Position numbers and translations under genes: made by a program. The notes below the pieces were generated by a model. It was not told the DNA's origin. It saw nothing but the letters and a program-made list of their open reading frames with translations, and did not search any database. A stretch of DNA of 38,246 nucleotides. Source: an uncultured Ruminococcus sp. GTDB lineage: Bacteria; Bacillota; Clostridia; Oscillospirales; Ruminococcaceae. The stretch lies in NCBI GenBank assembly GCA_946413815.1, contig CAMKMD010000040.1, forward strand, positions 1 to 38,246, in the 5' to 3' direction. Below are positions 1-7,528 of this stretch, one piece after another (within the stretch, counting starts at the first letter, position 1; each line of letters opens with the position of its first letter).

Positions 1-372
1 GGAGGATGTCAGCTTTTACTGCGGTTTTCTGTTCCTCCCCCCTCCCATGGTTTCCACCTTTGGTCACTGAGAGTACAAGCTGGAATCAATGAAATACAAG
101 GGATAGAAGAAATTGTGTAGGGACCGCCTCCGGCGGTCCGCAGCCTGTCGGGGAACAGGAAATGTTAATCATATCACGGGATGCGAGCTTATTAATTCGG
201 AATTAGGAATGAGGAATTAATACAACGTCTCCGGCAATGGATCAGGAATCCCGTTTTTCAAACCTCTATCGATATACTTACAATGAAAAAATTGTATTAT
301 TATACATATCGGATATTATTCGTACGGCATCGTGCAGAATTCATCATTCTGTAATATTTTGCCGGAAATCTA
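1..372. other. Non-coding region upstream of the rny leader
   Basis: No convincing gene is visible here. A frame open from base 1 to the stop at 118-120 could be the end of an upstream gene, but its translation resembles nothing I know. A perfect 8-bp inverted repeat (121-128 with 132-139, loop tcc) forms a strong GC hairpin without a T-tract, so it is not a typical terminator. At about 190-221 there is a low-complexity A/G/T stretch made of imperfect repeats of the type ggaattaggaatgaggaatt, which I read as repeat debris rather than coding DNA. Confidence 0.5.
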
Positions 373-401
373 TTGACACGGAACCGGAAAAAGTGTATAA
401 T
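373..401 (+). promoter_or_regulatory. Sigma-A consensus promoter upstream of rny
   Basis: A perfect -35 TTGACA (373-378) and a perfect -10 TATAAT (396-401) are separated by exactly 17 bp, which predicts transcription from about 408. The nearest downstream gene is rny, leaving a leader of about 325 nt. The promoter could therefore drive a separate small RNA, rny, or both. Confidence 0.8.
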
Positions 402-407
402 ATAAGT

Positions 408-680
408 GTTGTATTAATTTGCAGAAATATTACTACTGGCAGTAATGCAGCATATTAATTAATTTATTTTTCTCGGGCTCAAAGACAGAGATCAGAAGCC
501 TGATATATAGTGTGACGGATAAATTACCGGGCAGTCATGTACCGGATCACAAAGGCGTTTCAGGTAAGCCATTCCCCACGGCGGCAGCCGTTGGTTCACT
601 GCGCCTTGTCAATATGACCATTTCGGCATACAATGTAAAAGTAAAAAATTAAATATTTGCGGCAGTTACCGCCTTTTTAG
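408..680 (+). ncRNA. Candidate structured RNA or long rny leader
   Basis: This stretch follows a perfect promoter and contains nested self-complementary segments: CCTGA (about 508) with TCAGG (about 560), enclosing TGTGA with TCACA; and an ACGGC/GCCGT hairpin near 580. It ends in a short GCGG/CCGC hairpin (659-672) followed by a T-run, which may be a weak terminator. The arrangement of a long imperfect hairpin, an open central region with a small side hairpin and a size of 200-270 nt resembles Firmicute 6S RNA, but I cannot confirm this by eye. The alternative is a regulatory 5' leader for rny. No leader peptide or riboswitch class was recognised. Confidence 0.4.
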
Positions 681-732
681 TAATAGTTTGATAATACAAA
701 CTAATTTAATAGAAAAGGAGGTAATGCACTGT

Positions 733-2319
733 ATGATCTTTATCGGAATCCTTATAGGTCTCGTCATCGGCGCTGTTGCCGCTTTTGTCATCTATACCAA
801 GTCGAAGGAAACGTACTATGCAAAGGGTGTGCTCGACGGTGTGGAAAGGCGCAAGCGTGATGCAGAGGCTATAACAGGCTCCGCGGAGGAGCAGGCCAAG
901 CGTATTGTAGAAGACGCTGAAAAGGACGCAGATAACAAGAAAAAGAGCGCCCTGATCGAGGCAAAGGATGAGATCCACAAGCTCCGCACTGAGGCGGACA
1001 AGGAGATCAAGGATCGCAGAGCAGAGCTGTCACGTCAGGAAAGACGTATGCAGCAGAAGGAGGAGAATCTCGACAAGAAGACAGATAACCTTGAAAAGAA
1101 GGAGGACTCTCTCAATCAGAAGATAAAGTCCGCCGATGAAAAACTCAAGGAGGCTGAGCAGATCAAGAAGAGCCAGCTTGACGTCCTCGAGAGGATCTCT
1201 GAATTCACACGTGACCAGGCAAAGGAATACATAATCTCAAAGCTGGAGGACGACCTCGTTCATGAGAAGGCCGTAAAGATCCAGACCTATGAGCAGCAGC
1301 TCAAGGATGAGTGCAACGAGAAGGCAAGGAGCTATATCTCGCTCGCTATCGCAAAGGTGGCAGCAGATCAGGTATCCGAAGCCGCAGTATCAGTCGTACC
1401 GCTGCCCAACGACGAAATGAAGGGCAGGATCATCGGACGTGAGGGAAGAAACATCCGCACGCTCGAGACACTTACCGGAGTTGATCTTATCATCGATGAT
1501 ACTCCGGAAGCTATCACACTTTCATGTTTTGACCAGATCCGCCGCGAGGTGGCAAGGATCGCTCTTGAGAAGCTCATCGCTGACGGACGTATCCACCCCA
1601 CACGCATCGAGGAAATGGTAGACAAGGCTAAGCGTGAGGTCGAGTATCGCATCAAGCAGGAGGGTGAGAGAGCTGTTATCGAGACCAACGTTCACGGTCT
1701 CAACCACGAGCTTATCAAGCTCCTCGGACGTCTGAAGTTCCGTACGAGCTACAGACAGAACGTCCTCGATCATTCCATCGAGGTATCCAAGCTCTGCGGA
1801 GTGCTTGCTTCAGAGCTGGGCGTTGATGCCAATATCGCAAGACGTGCCGGACTTCTCCACGATATCGGTAAGGCTCTTACCTCCGAGATCGAGGGTTCAC
1901 ACGTTCAGATCGGTGTTGACGTATGTAAGAAGTACAACGAGAGTCCTGTTATTATCCACGCTGTTGAAGCTCACCACAATGACGTTGAGCCGAGAACAGT
2001 AATCGCCTGTATCGTTCAGGCGGCCGACGCAATCTCCGCTGCAAGACCTGCCGCAAGAAGTGAAAACTACGAAAGCTACATCAAGCGTCTTCAGAAGCTT
2101 GAAGAGATCTGCAAGTCTTACGATGGCGTTGAGAAGTGCTTTGCCGTGCAGGCAGGACGTGAAGTCAGGATCATGGTTATGCCCGAGATCATCAATGACG
2201 AGAAGATGGTCATTGTGGCACGCCAGATCGCTCAGCAGATCGAGACTGAGATGGATTATCCCGGACAGATCAAGGTCAATCTCATTCGTGAGAGCAGAGT
2301 ATCTGACTACGCAAAATAA
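733..2319 (+). CDS. rny: Ribonuclease Y
   Basis: RNase Y is the membrane-anchored endoribonuclease that starts mRNA turnover in many Firmicutes. The protein (528 aa from this start) has the family order: an N-terminal membrane segment (residues 1-20), a long charged coiled coil (about 30-190), a KH RNA-binding domain with the motif [11 protein letters not shown] (231-241), and an HD phosphohydrolase domain with H347 and the HD pair at 376-377 (LLHDIGKA). Its length matches the family norm of about 520 aa. In-frame ATGs at 688 and 724 are less likely starts: the Shine-Dalgarno AAGGAGG (715-721) lies only 2 nt before 724 but 11 nt before 733, and 733 places the membrane anchor at the very N-terminus. 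A strong terminator follows directly, so the gene probably ends its own transcript. Confidence 0.96.
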   Translation: MIFIGILIGLVIGAVAAFVIYTKSKETYYAKGVLDGVERRKRDAEAITGSAEEQAKRIVEDAEKDADNKKKSALIEAKDEIHKLRTEADKEIKDRRAELSRQERRMQQKEENLDKKTDNLEKKEDSLNQKIKSADEKLKEAEQIKKSQLDVLERISEFTRDQAKEYIISKLEDDLVHEKAVKIQTYEQQLKDECNEKARSYISLAIAKVAADQVSEAAVSVVPLPNDEMKGRIIGREGRNIRTLETLTGVDLIIDDTPEAITLSCFDQIRREVARIALEKLIADGRIHPTRIEEMVDKAKREVEYRIKQEGERAVIETNVHGLNHELIKLLGRLKFRTSYRQNVLDHSIEVSKLCGVLASELGVDANIARRAGLLHDIGKALTSEIEGSHVQIGVDVCKKYNESPVIIHAVEAHHNDVEPRTVIACIVQAADAISAARPAARSENYESYIKRLQKLEEICKSYDGVEKCFAVQAGREVRIMVMPEIINDEKMVIVARQIAQQIETEMDYPGQIKVNLIRESRVSDYAK

Positions 2320-2327
2320 GCGATCAT

Positions 2328-2356
2328 GCGGACGGTATCCCCGTCCGCCTTTTTTT
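2328..2356 (+). terminator. Intrinsic terminator of rny
   Basis: An 8-bp perfect GC stem, GCGGACGG (2328-2335) with CCGTCCGC (2341-2348), has a 5-nt loop and is followed by seven T residues (2350-2356). It starts 8 bases after the rny stop. Confidence 0.92.
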
Positions 2357-2379
2357 GCCGTGTATAAGGAGTTGATTGG

Positions 2380-4029
2380 ATGAAAATCATGAAACTGGCA
2401 GCTGCCGTTCTGGCTGCTGTTATGGCAATGGGGGCTGCTCCCGTCGTTGATGCCGATGACGGCTGGGAGTGGAAGAACATAGGATGTATGGGTGACCTTG
2501 ACGGCGACAGGGAGCTCACACAGAAGGATCTTGCGCTGCTCAGCGATCATCTGCTCGGTAAGAATGAGCTGACACTGAAGAATGCATACAAGGTCGGAGA
2601 CAGTTTTATCGGCATAAACGGAGCCGACGGCTTTCAGCCCGGCGAATATCTTATTACCGCCGACATCAATCAGGACGGCGCCATTGATACCTATGACCTT
2701 GCGCTTATGCGTCAGGAGATAAATGACAACTCGCCGCTGATGGTATGGAAGTGGCAGTATACCCAGAGGGAAAGCCCCGGTATAAAGCCTCCGGAAAACT
2801 TCATCTATCCCTCTGTATATGAGCTGTATGGTTCCATGCCTTCGCAGAATTCCGGAAGGCTTCTCATCTTCTACGTAGATTTCCCCGACTGCAAGTACAC
2901 CTACGAACCTACAGAGGCTGAACTGGACAAGATAGCCTTCGGCGAGAAGGATATGATGAATTCGAACTATCCCTTTGAGTCCATCAGGGCATTCATGAAG
3001 CGCTCCTCTGAGAACGTAATGGATCTTTCAGGACGCTCCTACCGCTACAGGACAATCCATGAGAAGTCGTTCTATGAGGGTGACAAATGGCACGTTGCGC
3101 TAATAGATGAGATAATCGAGGGCTTCAGGAACAAGATAGACTTTTCCTCCTTTGACGGCGACAACGACAAGTCCGTCGATTCCATACTCATATCAGTGCC
3201 GAATGCTGCCGGTGATGATGACTGGTGGCCGAAGGCAGGAGTCTACGGCGGAAAGAAAGATATGATAGACGACGAGATGTACCTCGATCATATCATCGTA
3301 GGCAACTCAGAGGTAAAATCCGCGACAGATCATTCCGACTTCGTGAGCAGCTACTGTCATGAGCTCGGACACTGCATGGGTCTGCCGGATTACTACACCT
3401 ACACAAAGAACGAGCTTGGCGATTATCAGGGTATGCACGGCTCTGCAGGCTTTGAGCTGATGGACGATGCAAACTGTGATTTCGGCGCCCTCTCAAAGCT
3501 TATGCTCGGCTGGTACAATACCTGGTCAGTCTACGTCTGGGATCCGAGGGATGCCGATTATGAGATCCCCCTTTTCAATGCGCAGGCCGACAGGGGCAAC
3601 TGTATAATCATCCCCGGAAAGGATTTCGATGACGAGAACTACCGGAGCGAGTTCTTCATAATCGAGTACACCACCCTCAAGGGCAATAATACCGCCCTGA
3701 AGAAGCAGTGGTGGCGCAGGACGGGAGAGGGTATACGCATCTATCATGTCAGTGCGGAGCTCAACGATAACTACAGGTACAGATCGTGGAAGTATGCCAG
3801 CGGAAATGATGCGGCAACGGATTACGATAAGGGCAGACGCTTTATAAGGCTCGTCGGAGAGGGAGACGATATGACAGACAACCTCTTCCATGACGGCGAT
3901 GTAATAGACTCCTCAACTCCCGGATTTGCCTGGTATGGTCCTGACGGCAAGGAGGATCAGCCTGTGGGCGTGAAAATAAACGTCATGGCTGACGAGGGCT
4001 CCTACCTGCTTACTATAGTGCCGGAATAA
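2380..4029 (+). CDS. Secreted M6-type metalloprotease with N-terminal dockerin
   Basis: This is a 549-aa exported protein. Residues 1-25 form a signal peptide (basic start, hydrophobic core, Ala-rich end). Two Ca-binding dockerin-like repeats follow at once, one beginning GDLDGDRELTQKDLALL (about 38) and one ADINQDGAIDTYDLALM (about 94). The remainder looks like an M6 (immune inhibitor A-like) peptidase: the zinc motif HELGHCMGLPD (327-337) fits HExxHxxGxxD, with a downstream GFELMDDAN segment typical of the family. The dockerin implies docking to a scaffoldin cohesin, so the protease probably acts on or near the cellulosome or cell surface. AAGGAG (2366-2371) lies 8 nt before the ATG. The next gene begins 18 bp after the stop, so the two are probably co-transcribed. 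The target is unknown: self-processing of the cellulosome or feed-protein breakdown are both possible. Confidence 0.85.
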   Translation: MKIMKLAAAVLAAVMAMGAAPVVDADDGWEWKNIGCMGDLDGDRELTQKDLALLSDHLLGKNELTLKNAYKVGDSFIGINGADGFQPGEYLITADINQDGAIDTYDLALMRQEINDNSPLMVWKWQYTQRESPGIKPPENFIYPSVYELYGSMPSQNSGRLLIFYVDFPDCKYTYEPTEAELDKIAFGEKDMMNSNYPFESIRAFMKRSSENVMDLSGRSYRYRTIHEKSFYEGDKWHVALIDEIIEGFRNKIDFSSFDGDNDKSVDSILISVPNAAGDDDWWPKAGVYGGKKDMIDDEMYLDHIIVGNSEVKSATDHSDFVSSYCHELGHCMGLPDYYTYTKNELGDYQGMHGSAGFELMDDANCDFGALSKLMLGWYNTWSVYVWDPRDADYEIPLFNAQADRGNCIIIPGKDFDDENYRSEFFIIEYTTLKGNNTALKKQWWRRTGEGIRIYHVSAELNDNYRYRSWKYASGNDAATDYDKGRRFIRLVGEGDDMTDNLFHDGDVIDSSTPGFAWYGPDGKEDQPVGVKINVMADEGSYLLTIVPE

Positions 4030-4047
4030 AACTTGAAAGGAAAGAAC

Positions 4048-5532
4048 ATGGCTAAACAATTATTCAACTCATCCGAAAAATCCAATTTCATTCTCAACCT
4101 TACCGAGGAGAAATACTCAAAGCTGGCGGCGTGGGGCCTCCTCGCAGCCTGCTTCATGACATCGCTGTTCACCATAATCCCGGAATGCACTGACACCGGC
4201 CTCTATACCATCGTTTCCGGAGGCCTTGTAATAGCCGGCGTATACTGTATGATAATGGCTATAATATCCCTGATGAAGGGATATGTGGAGAAGAGAGTGC
4301 TCTTTCCCGTTATCTCCTTCGGAGTGATAGTAGCCTGGGCAGTGGTATCCCTTATCAACTCCTATGATAAAACAGTTGCACTGTACGGCTTTTCCGGCAG
4401 AGGCGAGGGCGTCCTGGCTTTCCTGTTTTACTGCTGTATCTTCATAACAGGTATCTCCCTGAAGAGGGAGAAGGCGCTGTTCACGCTTATCGGCGGTATC
4501 ATCGGAACAGGCGTGCTCAATTCCGTGTGGGGACTTATACAGGTGTTCACAGGAAAGCTGAGCAACTACAGTTTTGTTACTATGGAAACAGAGGCGCGTG
4601 CTGCCTCCGGTCTTTCACAGTCACCCCTTTTCCTTGCGATGCTGCTCAGCCTTTCACTCACCGCTGCACTCATGGGTGCTGTGCTGTCTGAGTCAAAGAA
4701 GAAGCGTGTGCTTGCACTGGCAGCGGCCTGTCTTATCTCCCTGACCATGGTATTCACCTATTCCTTCATCGGCTGGTGCGGTCTCGGATTTGCGGTTCTT
4801 ACCGCAGCTATAACGGTATTCGCCTCAGGTGCAAAAAAATCCCGTCTCTCCGTCATCCTTGCAGCAGCAGTCCCTGCTGCTCTCGGCGTAGTGCTCGTAC
4901 AGGCAGGCCTTATCGGAAATATCAGCAGCTACAGACTGTATGACGGAAGGATACTCTGGTGGGCAGATTCCTACTACCGCCTTTCTGCGAGCGGCGACCC
5001 TGACACATCGGCAGTTGACCTGGATGATACCTATGATGTGTACTATACGCTCAACTCCAAGACCATGAACATCATCTCAAACTTCCCGCTCACAGGCACA
5101 GGTCCCGAGCAGCTTGTCTATCCGCAGCTTTACAATAAGAGTGCCAACGGCGAAGCGGATGACCTCAGGAATATCATCATCAACAACAAGGGTACCTTTG
5201 ACAAGACCTATAACGAGTACCTCTATTCCGCAGCCACAAGGGGAATCCCCTCTGCGATAGCACTCGGACTCGTTCTCATCTCAGCACTGATACTGAGCTT
5301 CCGCAACATGAAGAGGAAGAACTCGGTAACAGGCCCCATACTCTTTGCTCTCACGCTATGCGGAACGCTCCTCTTCCTCATCGGATGCAGCAATACCGCA
5401 TTCTCTCCCGTATTCTGGGCAGCAGCCGGCGCAGGCTGCGTTGAGCTCAGCCGCAAGGAGGGAAAGGAAGTAAAGACGGCAGCCGCTGTCAGTGAGACAA
5501 AGGCGGAAAAGAAGCCGAAGAACAAGAAGTGA
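4048..5532 (+). CDS. O-antigen ligase-like polytopic membrane protein
   Basis: A 494-aa integral membrane protein with about ten to twelve hydrophobic segments, one large extracytoplasmic loop (about residues 300-385, before the last membrane segments) and a Lys/Glu-rich cytoplasmic tail. The SGRGEG stretch between early membrane segments and the overall layout resemble the Wzy_C/O-antigen ligase family, which joins lipid-linked glycans to acceptors or transfers glycans to surface proteins. ATG at 4048 is chosen over an in-frame TTG at 4033 because AAAGGAAAG (4036-4044) is placed correctly for it. It follows the dockerin protease by 18 bp and likely shares its transcript, which fits a surface-glycan or glycoprotein role. 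The substrate is not deducible. Confidence 0.75.
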   Translation: MAKQLFNSSEKSNFILNLTEEKYSKLAAWGLLAACFMTSLFTIIPECTDTGLYTIVSGGLVIAGVYCMIMAIISLMKGYVEKRVLFPVISFGVIVAWAVVSLINSYDKTVALYGFSGRGEGVLAFLFYCCIFITGISLKREKALFTLIGGIIGTGVLNSVWGLIQVFTGKLSNYSFVTMETEARAASGLSQSPLFLAMLLSLSLTAALMGAVLSESKKKRVLALAAACLISLTMVFTYSFIGWCGLGFAVLTAAITVFASGAKKSRLSVILAAAVPAALGVVLVQAGLIGNISSYRLYDGRILWWADSYYRLSASGDPDTSAVDLDDTYDVYYTLNSKTMNIISNFPLTGTGPEQLVYPQLYNKSANGEADDLRNIIINNKGTFDKTYNEYLYSAATRGIPSAIALGLVLISALILSFRNMKRKNSVTGPILFALTLCGTLLFLIGCSNTAFSPVFWAAAGAGCVELSRKEGKEVKTAAAVSETKAEKKPKNKK

Positions 5533-5538
5533 TAACAG

Positions 5539-5562
5539 GAGCCCCGGAGATATCCGGGGCTC
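5539..5562 (+). terminator. First copy of a duplicated terminator hairpin
   Basis: A 10-bp perfect stem, GAGCCCCGGA (5539-5548) with TCCGGGGCTC (5553-5562), has loop gata. It lies directly after the membrane protein gene. It has lost its T-tract: an element beginning AGCTTGTC follows instead. Bases 5541-5563 recur exactly at 5868-5890, where the T-run is present. Confidence 0.7.
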
Positions 5563-5564
5563 TC

Positions 5565-5863
5565 AGCTTGTCAAAAAAGGTAGTTTCAGCGATAAAACCA
5601 AACGTTTGGGATTCCAAAGGGGCGCGCCCCTTTGGTCAGGTCAAGGGCTGAAAGCCCTTGTGGGGTGTGGGGCAAAGCCCCGCATATAGCCCCAAAGCGC
5701 TCCTAACAGGAGCGACGACCCTCTGTCCTCCGGACATCTCCCTACACTGTAGGGAGTCACCGCAAGGGGTGAATTCAAAAACAGTCCGGGGGACTGTTTT
5801 TGAAGAGGGGACGCCCTGCAAGAGAGGGCGTCCCCTGAATAGATATAGGTTTTTTGACAAGCT
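5565..5863. repeat. Palindromic MITE-like element, copy 1
   Basis: This 299-bp element is bounded by perfect 14-bp terminal inverted repeats, AGCTTGTCAAAAAA (5565-5578) and its complement (5850-5863). It encodes no protein. Inside are several strong hairpins: AAAGGGGC/GCCCCTTT (about 5617), CAAGGGCT/AGCCCTTG, GGGGC/GCCCC, AACAGTCC/GGACTGTT (about 5780) and GGGGACGCC/GGCGTCCCC (about 5807). Identical terminator hairpins flank it on both sides, so it appears to have inserted next to or into a terminator and duplicated it. A related copy lies at 12888-13180, and shorter relatives lie near 32839 and 34978. Confidence 0.75.
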
Positions 5864-5867
5864 GGAG

Positions 5868-5894
5868 GCCCCGGAGATATCCGGGGCTCTTTTG
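5868..5894 (+). terminator. Second copy of the duplicated terminator hairpin
   Basis: GCCCCGGA (5868-5875) pairs with TCCGGGGC (5880-5887), followed by TCTTTTG. This is probably the original distal part of the terminator for the membrane protein gene at 4048-5532, now about 330 bp from that gene. Confidence 0.7.
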
Positions 5895-5911
5895 CTTGGC
5901 AAGCGGCCGCT

Positions 5912-6385
5912 TTACAGGCGGCATACCATTATGTATTCCTCGTCGTTCTCGTCAACGACCTCAAAGCCGGTGCTCCTGTACAGCTTTACGGCGAAGTTCG
6001 CCTTCTGCACGGACAGAGAGGCCTGTTTATAGCCCTTACGCCTTAGCAGACCGAGCATCTCCCTCATCATGGCTGTGCCGATGCCGCAGCCTCTGTATTC
6101 CTTGTACAGAGAGATAGCCAAGGAGGGGGTCTCGTCGTCGATATGACCGTAATCGTTCATTATGCGCACCCATACAGCACCGACTATCCTTCCGTCTGCC
6201 TCGGCAGCAAGGCAGCAGTCATCTTTCCGGCTGCCGAAATCTTCGGTATACAGCCGCAGCTCGGGAGCGTTTATGATGTCCTTTGGCGGAGGCTGCGTAC
6301 CCTCCGGTATGAATATGGCCTCGTAGAGAAAATCGTCAAGCAGCGGGTACTCATCCTCCCGCAGCGGTCTTATACTGTATTCCAT
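5912..6385 (-). CDS. GNAT family N-acetyltransferase
   Basis: A 157-aa single-domain GCN5-related acetyltransferase that would transfer an acetyl group from acetyl-CoA to an unknown amine. The acetyl-CoA pyrophosphate loop is visible as YRGCGIGTAMM (about residues 94-104, fitting R/QxxGxG/A), followed by the typical late beta strand, the LYRSTGF segment (about 136-142) and a short acidic C-terminal part. The start is set by GAAAGGAGG 5 nt upstream. A sigma-A promoter (6409-6437) sits just upstream, so the gene is probably monocistronic. Substrate unknown. Confidence 0.88.
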   Translation of the reverse strand: MEYSIRPLREDEYPLLDDFLYEAIFIPEGTQPPPKDIINAPELRLYTEDFGSRKDDCCLAAEADGRIVGAVWVRIMNDYGHIDDETPSLAISLYKEYRGCGIGTAMMREMLGLLRRKGYKQASLSVQKANFAVKLYRSTGFEVVDENDEEYIMVCRL

Positions 6386-6408
6386 GACAGCCTCCTTTCG
6401 TTTATGTT

Positions 6409-6437
6409 ATTATACAGCAAAGGAGGGGAGAAGTCAA
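6409..6437 (-). promoter_or_regulatory. Sigma-A promoter of the GNAT gene
   Basis: On the minus strand, -35 TTGACT (6437-6432) and -10 TATAAT (6414-6409) are separated by 17 bp, about 24 nt from the start codon. Confidence 0.75.
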
Positions 6438-6482
6438 ACTGGCAGGTATGTCGTCTCTTGCAGGCGCACATCTTCATTAGTT

Positions 6483-6506
6483 CAGCCCCTGCCGGAGCAG
6501 GGGCTG
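6483..6506 (-). terminator. Strong hairpin after the DUF11-type gene
   Basis: A perfect 10-bp stem, CAGCCCCTGC (6483-6492) with GCAGGGGCTG (6497-6506), lies 5 bp past the stop of the 6512-7399 gene. The T-run is better on the plus strand (GTTTTC) than on the minus strand, so it may act mainly as a 3'-end-protecting hairpin or a weak terminator. Confidence 0.6.
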
Positions 6507-6511
6507 TTTTC

Positions 6512-7399
6512 TCAGGTGATAAGCGTACCGCTGATCACAAGCGTGCTTGTGCCGGGGCGCACGCTCCATACGCCGGTATCAGGGTCCTGTGAGTATTCCG
6601 CGGAAGGTACGGTTATCTGGCCGGGGGCGGAGGTGAAGATGCCCTCAGCCATGCAGTAGCTGTAGCCTGTGCCCTCCTGTATGGGAGTGCCGTTGAAGCT
6701 TACCTCGCTGATGCTGAGCACCGGGTCGAATACGTCACGGAATTCGGCCGTATCGGGTGCGGTGACCGGATCGCTGCCGTAGTTCTGTATGATGAAGGTG
6801 TAGGTCACCTCGCCGCTGCCGGAGACGGCGGAGGGAGTAAGAGACTTGCTTATTGCAAGGTCGGGAGTGCCGTCATAGCGCACCTCTGCGGAGTCGGAGA
6901 GAGGCTCGGGCAGCCTTGGCCCGTTGAGAGATGCGGTAGTGACTATAACTGCCTCGCTGCCGAGAGGAGCATAGGTGTTGGGGCGGGCGGTGTAGATAAT
7001 GACTGCGCTGCCCTCTTCCGGTACGGTGAGACCGGAGAATATCAGCGCAGAGCCGGTATAGGAGACCTGCACGGGCTGCTGTATGCCGTTGACGTAAAGG
7101 TCTGCGGAGCCCTCGTCATATACAAGAGGGGTGAGAGTCACCGGAGCGTTGTCTGAGGTTTCGGGACCCGGTGTGAAGCTGTAGCTTCCGAGGTCGTCGG
7201 TGACGGTGAGGCCGGTGTAGTCATCCTTGCCTGTGTTCACGATGCTGATGGTGAAAACGATGGTGCTGCCGCCGGTGTAGCTTTCGGTGACGGCTGTGTT
7301 TCTGAGCGAGAGCACTTCGATTATCTCGCCTGTGATGATATTTGAACCGGTGACGTTTCCGTTATAGGATATGGTCGCCTGATTATAGAATACTGCCAT
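6512..7399 (-). CDS. DUF11-type repeat protein without signal peptide
   Basis: A 295-aa beta-rich protein beginning MAVFYNQATISYNG. It carries segments typical of the DUF11/conserved-repeat fold, for example FTISIVNTGKDDYTGLTVTDDLG (about residues 50-70) and TYTFIIQNYGSDPVTAP (about 200-216). Related proteins occur in many Clostridia, usually on surfaces, but no function is established. No signal peptide, membrane segment or sorting motif is seen, so location is unclear. The Shine-Dalgarno AAGGAGG precedes the ATG, with a small GGACGG/CCGTCC hairpin (7415-7430) just upstream in the leader. It lies downstream of the large membrane protein gene but is separated from it by a terminator. Confidence 0.75.
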   Translation of the reverse strand: MAVFYNQATISYNGNVTGSNIITGEIIEVLSLRNTAVTESYTGGSTIVFTISIVNTGKDDYTGLTVTDDLGSYSFTPGPETSDNAPVTLTPLVYDEGSADLYVNGIQQPVQVSYTGSALIFSGLTVPEEGSAVIIYTARPNTYAPLGSEAVIVTTASLNGPRLPEPLSDSAEVRYDGTPDLAISKSLTPSAVSGSGEVTYTFIIQNYGSDPVTAPDTAEFRDVFDPVLSISEVSFNGTPIQEGTGYSYCMAEGIFTSAPGQITVPSAEYSQDPDTGVWSVRPGTSTLVISGTLIT

Positions 7400-7482
7400 G
7401 ATGATACCTCCTTCGGACGGTCATCCGTCCTGTTATATTGTATTCCGCCGGAGGTCAGGGCGTGAAAAAGCGGGCGCATAAG

Positions 7483-7520
7483 AAAACAGCTTCAATACAG
7501 AATTCACTGTATCGAAGCTG
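7483..7520 (-). terminator. Intrinsic terminator of the large membrane protein gene
   Basis: A 14-bp stem with one mismatch (7487-7500 with 7507-7520, loop aattca) is followed on the minus strand by TTTTCTT. It lies just past the stop at 7529. Confidence 0.88.
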
Positions 7521-7528
7521 TGATGGTT

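Noticed and set aside
237..458. A 73-codon plus-strand frame before rny
   Set aside because: It contains the perfect promoter at 373-401, has no ribosome binding site, and its translation looks random.
408..660. Known riboswitch classes (SAM, cobalamin, c-di-GMP, c-di-AMP), SRP RNA or tmRNA in the rny leader
   Set aside because: None of their conserved cores could be found by eye, so only an unnamed structured RNA is proposed.
5658..6032. Open frames running through repeat copy 1, and similar frames through copies 2-4
   Set aside because: They are built from hairpin arms, run into neighbouring genes on the other strand and have no translation signals.
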